Source: Agapetus fuscipes
Lineage: Eukaryota; Arthropoda; Insecta; Trichoptera; Glossosomatidae
Length of the DNA: 64,000 nt
NCBI GenBank assembly: GCA_951799405.1
Contig: OX637338.1
Span: 2,604,001-2,668,000 of the forward strand
Direction of reading: 5' to 3'
Positions 62,911 through 64,000 of the stretch are shown piece after piece. The notes beneath the pieces were generated by a model. The model saw only the letters and a list, made by a program, of their open reading frames with translations, was not told the DNA's origin and did no database searches. Positions within the stretch are counted from its first letter, which is position 1, and each line of letters begins with the position of its first letter. Position numbers and translations under genes: made by a program.

Positions 62911-62969
62911 GTATGCTATTGATTTTGTTCAGAAAATTACAAACAATCTATTTGAGGAGTATTTTTTCA

Positions 62970-63365
62970 TTTTGTTGGTATGAGGCTAATGGCATGGGTA
63001 TGCTTAAAAAATACTTAAATTGGCCAATTTCACCCCTGTTTCAGAGAAGTTAGGCAAAAGTTACAGGGTGTATGTTCATTTGAGGTTGAGCTTTTAATTT
63101 GTAAGCTTGGACCGGTCCGTAGTCCGTAGTGGCATAGTAACGTAAAGTGGCGTAGTAACTGGGTCTTGCTTGAGTCTTGGTGCTTTGTAGTGACGACCAA
63201 GCTCGTACACCTCTGCGGCACTACAACAAGTGTCATACACCCCTAGAGTCTATAGAATCTAGGGAGTCTCCCGCACAGGATTTCTTAAAAAAAAAAAAAA
63301 AAAGCACACATGCAAACGCAAATTTACACGTATCTGTTTGTGAACATGTAGTATAACATGTAGTA
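62970..63365 (+). mobile_element. Family C element split by an A2 SINE
   Basis: TTGGTATGAGGCTAATGGCA to GAGCTTTTAATTTGTAAG, then after the SINE GCACACATGCAAACGC and CACGTATCTGTTTGTGAAC. Confidence 0.7.
63104..63303 (+). mobile_element. Family A2 SINE, internally deleted, polyA-type tail
   Basis: CTTGGACCGGTCCGTAGTCC (linker and head start) is joined to GTAACTGGGTCTTGCTTGAG, losing the B box. The tail CACTACAACAAGTGTCATAC to GGATTTCTT and An matches the 5S chimera at 41321. Confidence 0.83.
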
Positions 63366-63371
63366 CATTGT

Positions 63372-63695
63372 CCGGTCGATAGCTCAGTCGGTAAAGTGCT
63401 TGCATTCTACCCCGTGAGCTCGGGTTCGAATCCCACCGAGGAGGGTGTCAGAAATGATTTCCTATTTCGGTGTTTATTTCAAACCCCATAATAAAATACC
63501 GGCAAGGTTTACTCAGCCTTCACAAGAAATGAGTACCAGCTCCCTCGGGAGCTGGGAAACCCCCACTTCAACTGAAGTGGTTGGCGTAAGGCCGGCCCCC
63601 TTACCTGTAAAAATAAATAGGTTCAACTCGCCACATGCGACCCCTTCGGGGATAACGCGGCAAGAAGTTACACTATATGTGTAACTTAGTTGCGA
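63372..63695 (+). mobile_element. Family B SINE, best copy
   Basis: GGTCGATAGCTCAGTCGGTA (box A) and GGTTCGAATCCCACCGAGG (box B), AAATACCGGCAAGGTTTACT, the inner stem CACTTCAACTGAAGTGG, GGCGTAAGGCCGGCCCCC, CCCCTTCGGGGATAACGCGG, ending TTAGTTGCG. Confidence 0.92.
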
Positions 63696-64000
63696 GTTGC
63701 GTAGATAATATTAATTTGAAAAGTGAATATAAACTTGCAACTTAGCTTATAGGTTTTACTTCACTCAATCTCCGCATAGCCTCAAGATAATATTCCTTCA
63801 ACGCAACAATAATCTTAAATCGACGCTACAGACGTAATTATTGAAATTTTAAAAATCACATTTTTGTCAGACCCCTTGTTCTTATGTTTTCTTCTTTGTA
63901 AACTCGAGGTTGTATGAAGATAAACGCCGCTTGCGGTGGAATGCAGTTTTACGTCGACAAGAGAGCAGAAAAATATTTTTCAATGCGCTCTCGAAATATA
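63696..64000. other. No recognised feature
   Basis: AACTTGCAACTTAGCTTATA near 63732 may be a C tail scrap. Nothing else to the window end. Confidence 0.4.

Overview
The window looks like non-genic, AT-rich DNA from an invertebrate animal, most likely an arthropod. I base this on the 5S rRNA-like and tRNA-like SINE heads, RTE-like and CR1-like LINE remnants, a Helitron, hAT-like fossils and Penelope-like terminal modules. I cannot name the species. I found no credible host gene, exon, functional tRNA or functional rRNA gene on either strand. Nearly every long reading frame is repeat-derived or an antisense shadow of one. The largest coding remnant is a broken reverse transcriptase at 23177-24262.

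The working parts list is as follows. Family A is a SINE of about 300 bp with a tRNA-like head (anticodon position CGT, tRNA-Thr-like) and usually an (ATT)n tail. Family B is a SINE of about 320 bp with a different tRNA-like head and a conserved body ending near GTTGCG. Family C is an element of about 240 bp that is also the 3' end of an RTE-like LINE. Family D is a SINE with a Ser/Leu-type tRNA-like head. The LINEs are LINE-1, LINE-2 and LINE-3 (RTE-like, each with its own 3' tail) and CR1-like 3' ends with (CAT)n tails. DNA elements include hAT-like fossils with 8-bp target duplications, one complete-looking non-autonomous Helitron, and several small inverted-repeat families that I label E, F, H, I, J, L, M and N.

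Layout: 1-10 kb holds A, B and C copies, hairpin elements and the J element. 10-19 kb holds CR1-like and LINE-2 remnants, a purine-rich tract and nested C and I elements. 19-22 kb holds a truncated LTR retrotransposon end (LTR, primer site, gag start) and foldbacks. 22-25 kb is the best nested locus: an RTE-like LINE inserted in a CR1-like LINE with a 9-bp target duplication. 25-40 kb is dense in C and B copies and A-B heterodimers. 41-43 kb holds a 5S rRNA/tRNA chimeric SINE, a tandem inverted-repeat array and a hAT fossil. 45-54 kb holds LINE-3 and LINE-2 pieces and a GC-rich 12-mer array. 53.7-56.1 kb holds a hAT fossil and the Helitron. 58-59.3 kb is a palindromic minisatellite inside an inverted-repeat element. 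59-64 kb returns to the same repeat mix.

The most notable points are modular SINE construction (5S head, two tRNA-like heads, exchangeable tails), a SINE-like family whose whole body matches a LINE 3' end, two C copies about 99 percent identical at unrelated sites (recent activity), and recurrent hammerhead-ribozyme-like cores. Family assignments rest on motif recognition and comparison within the window only. No database search was possible.
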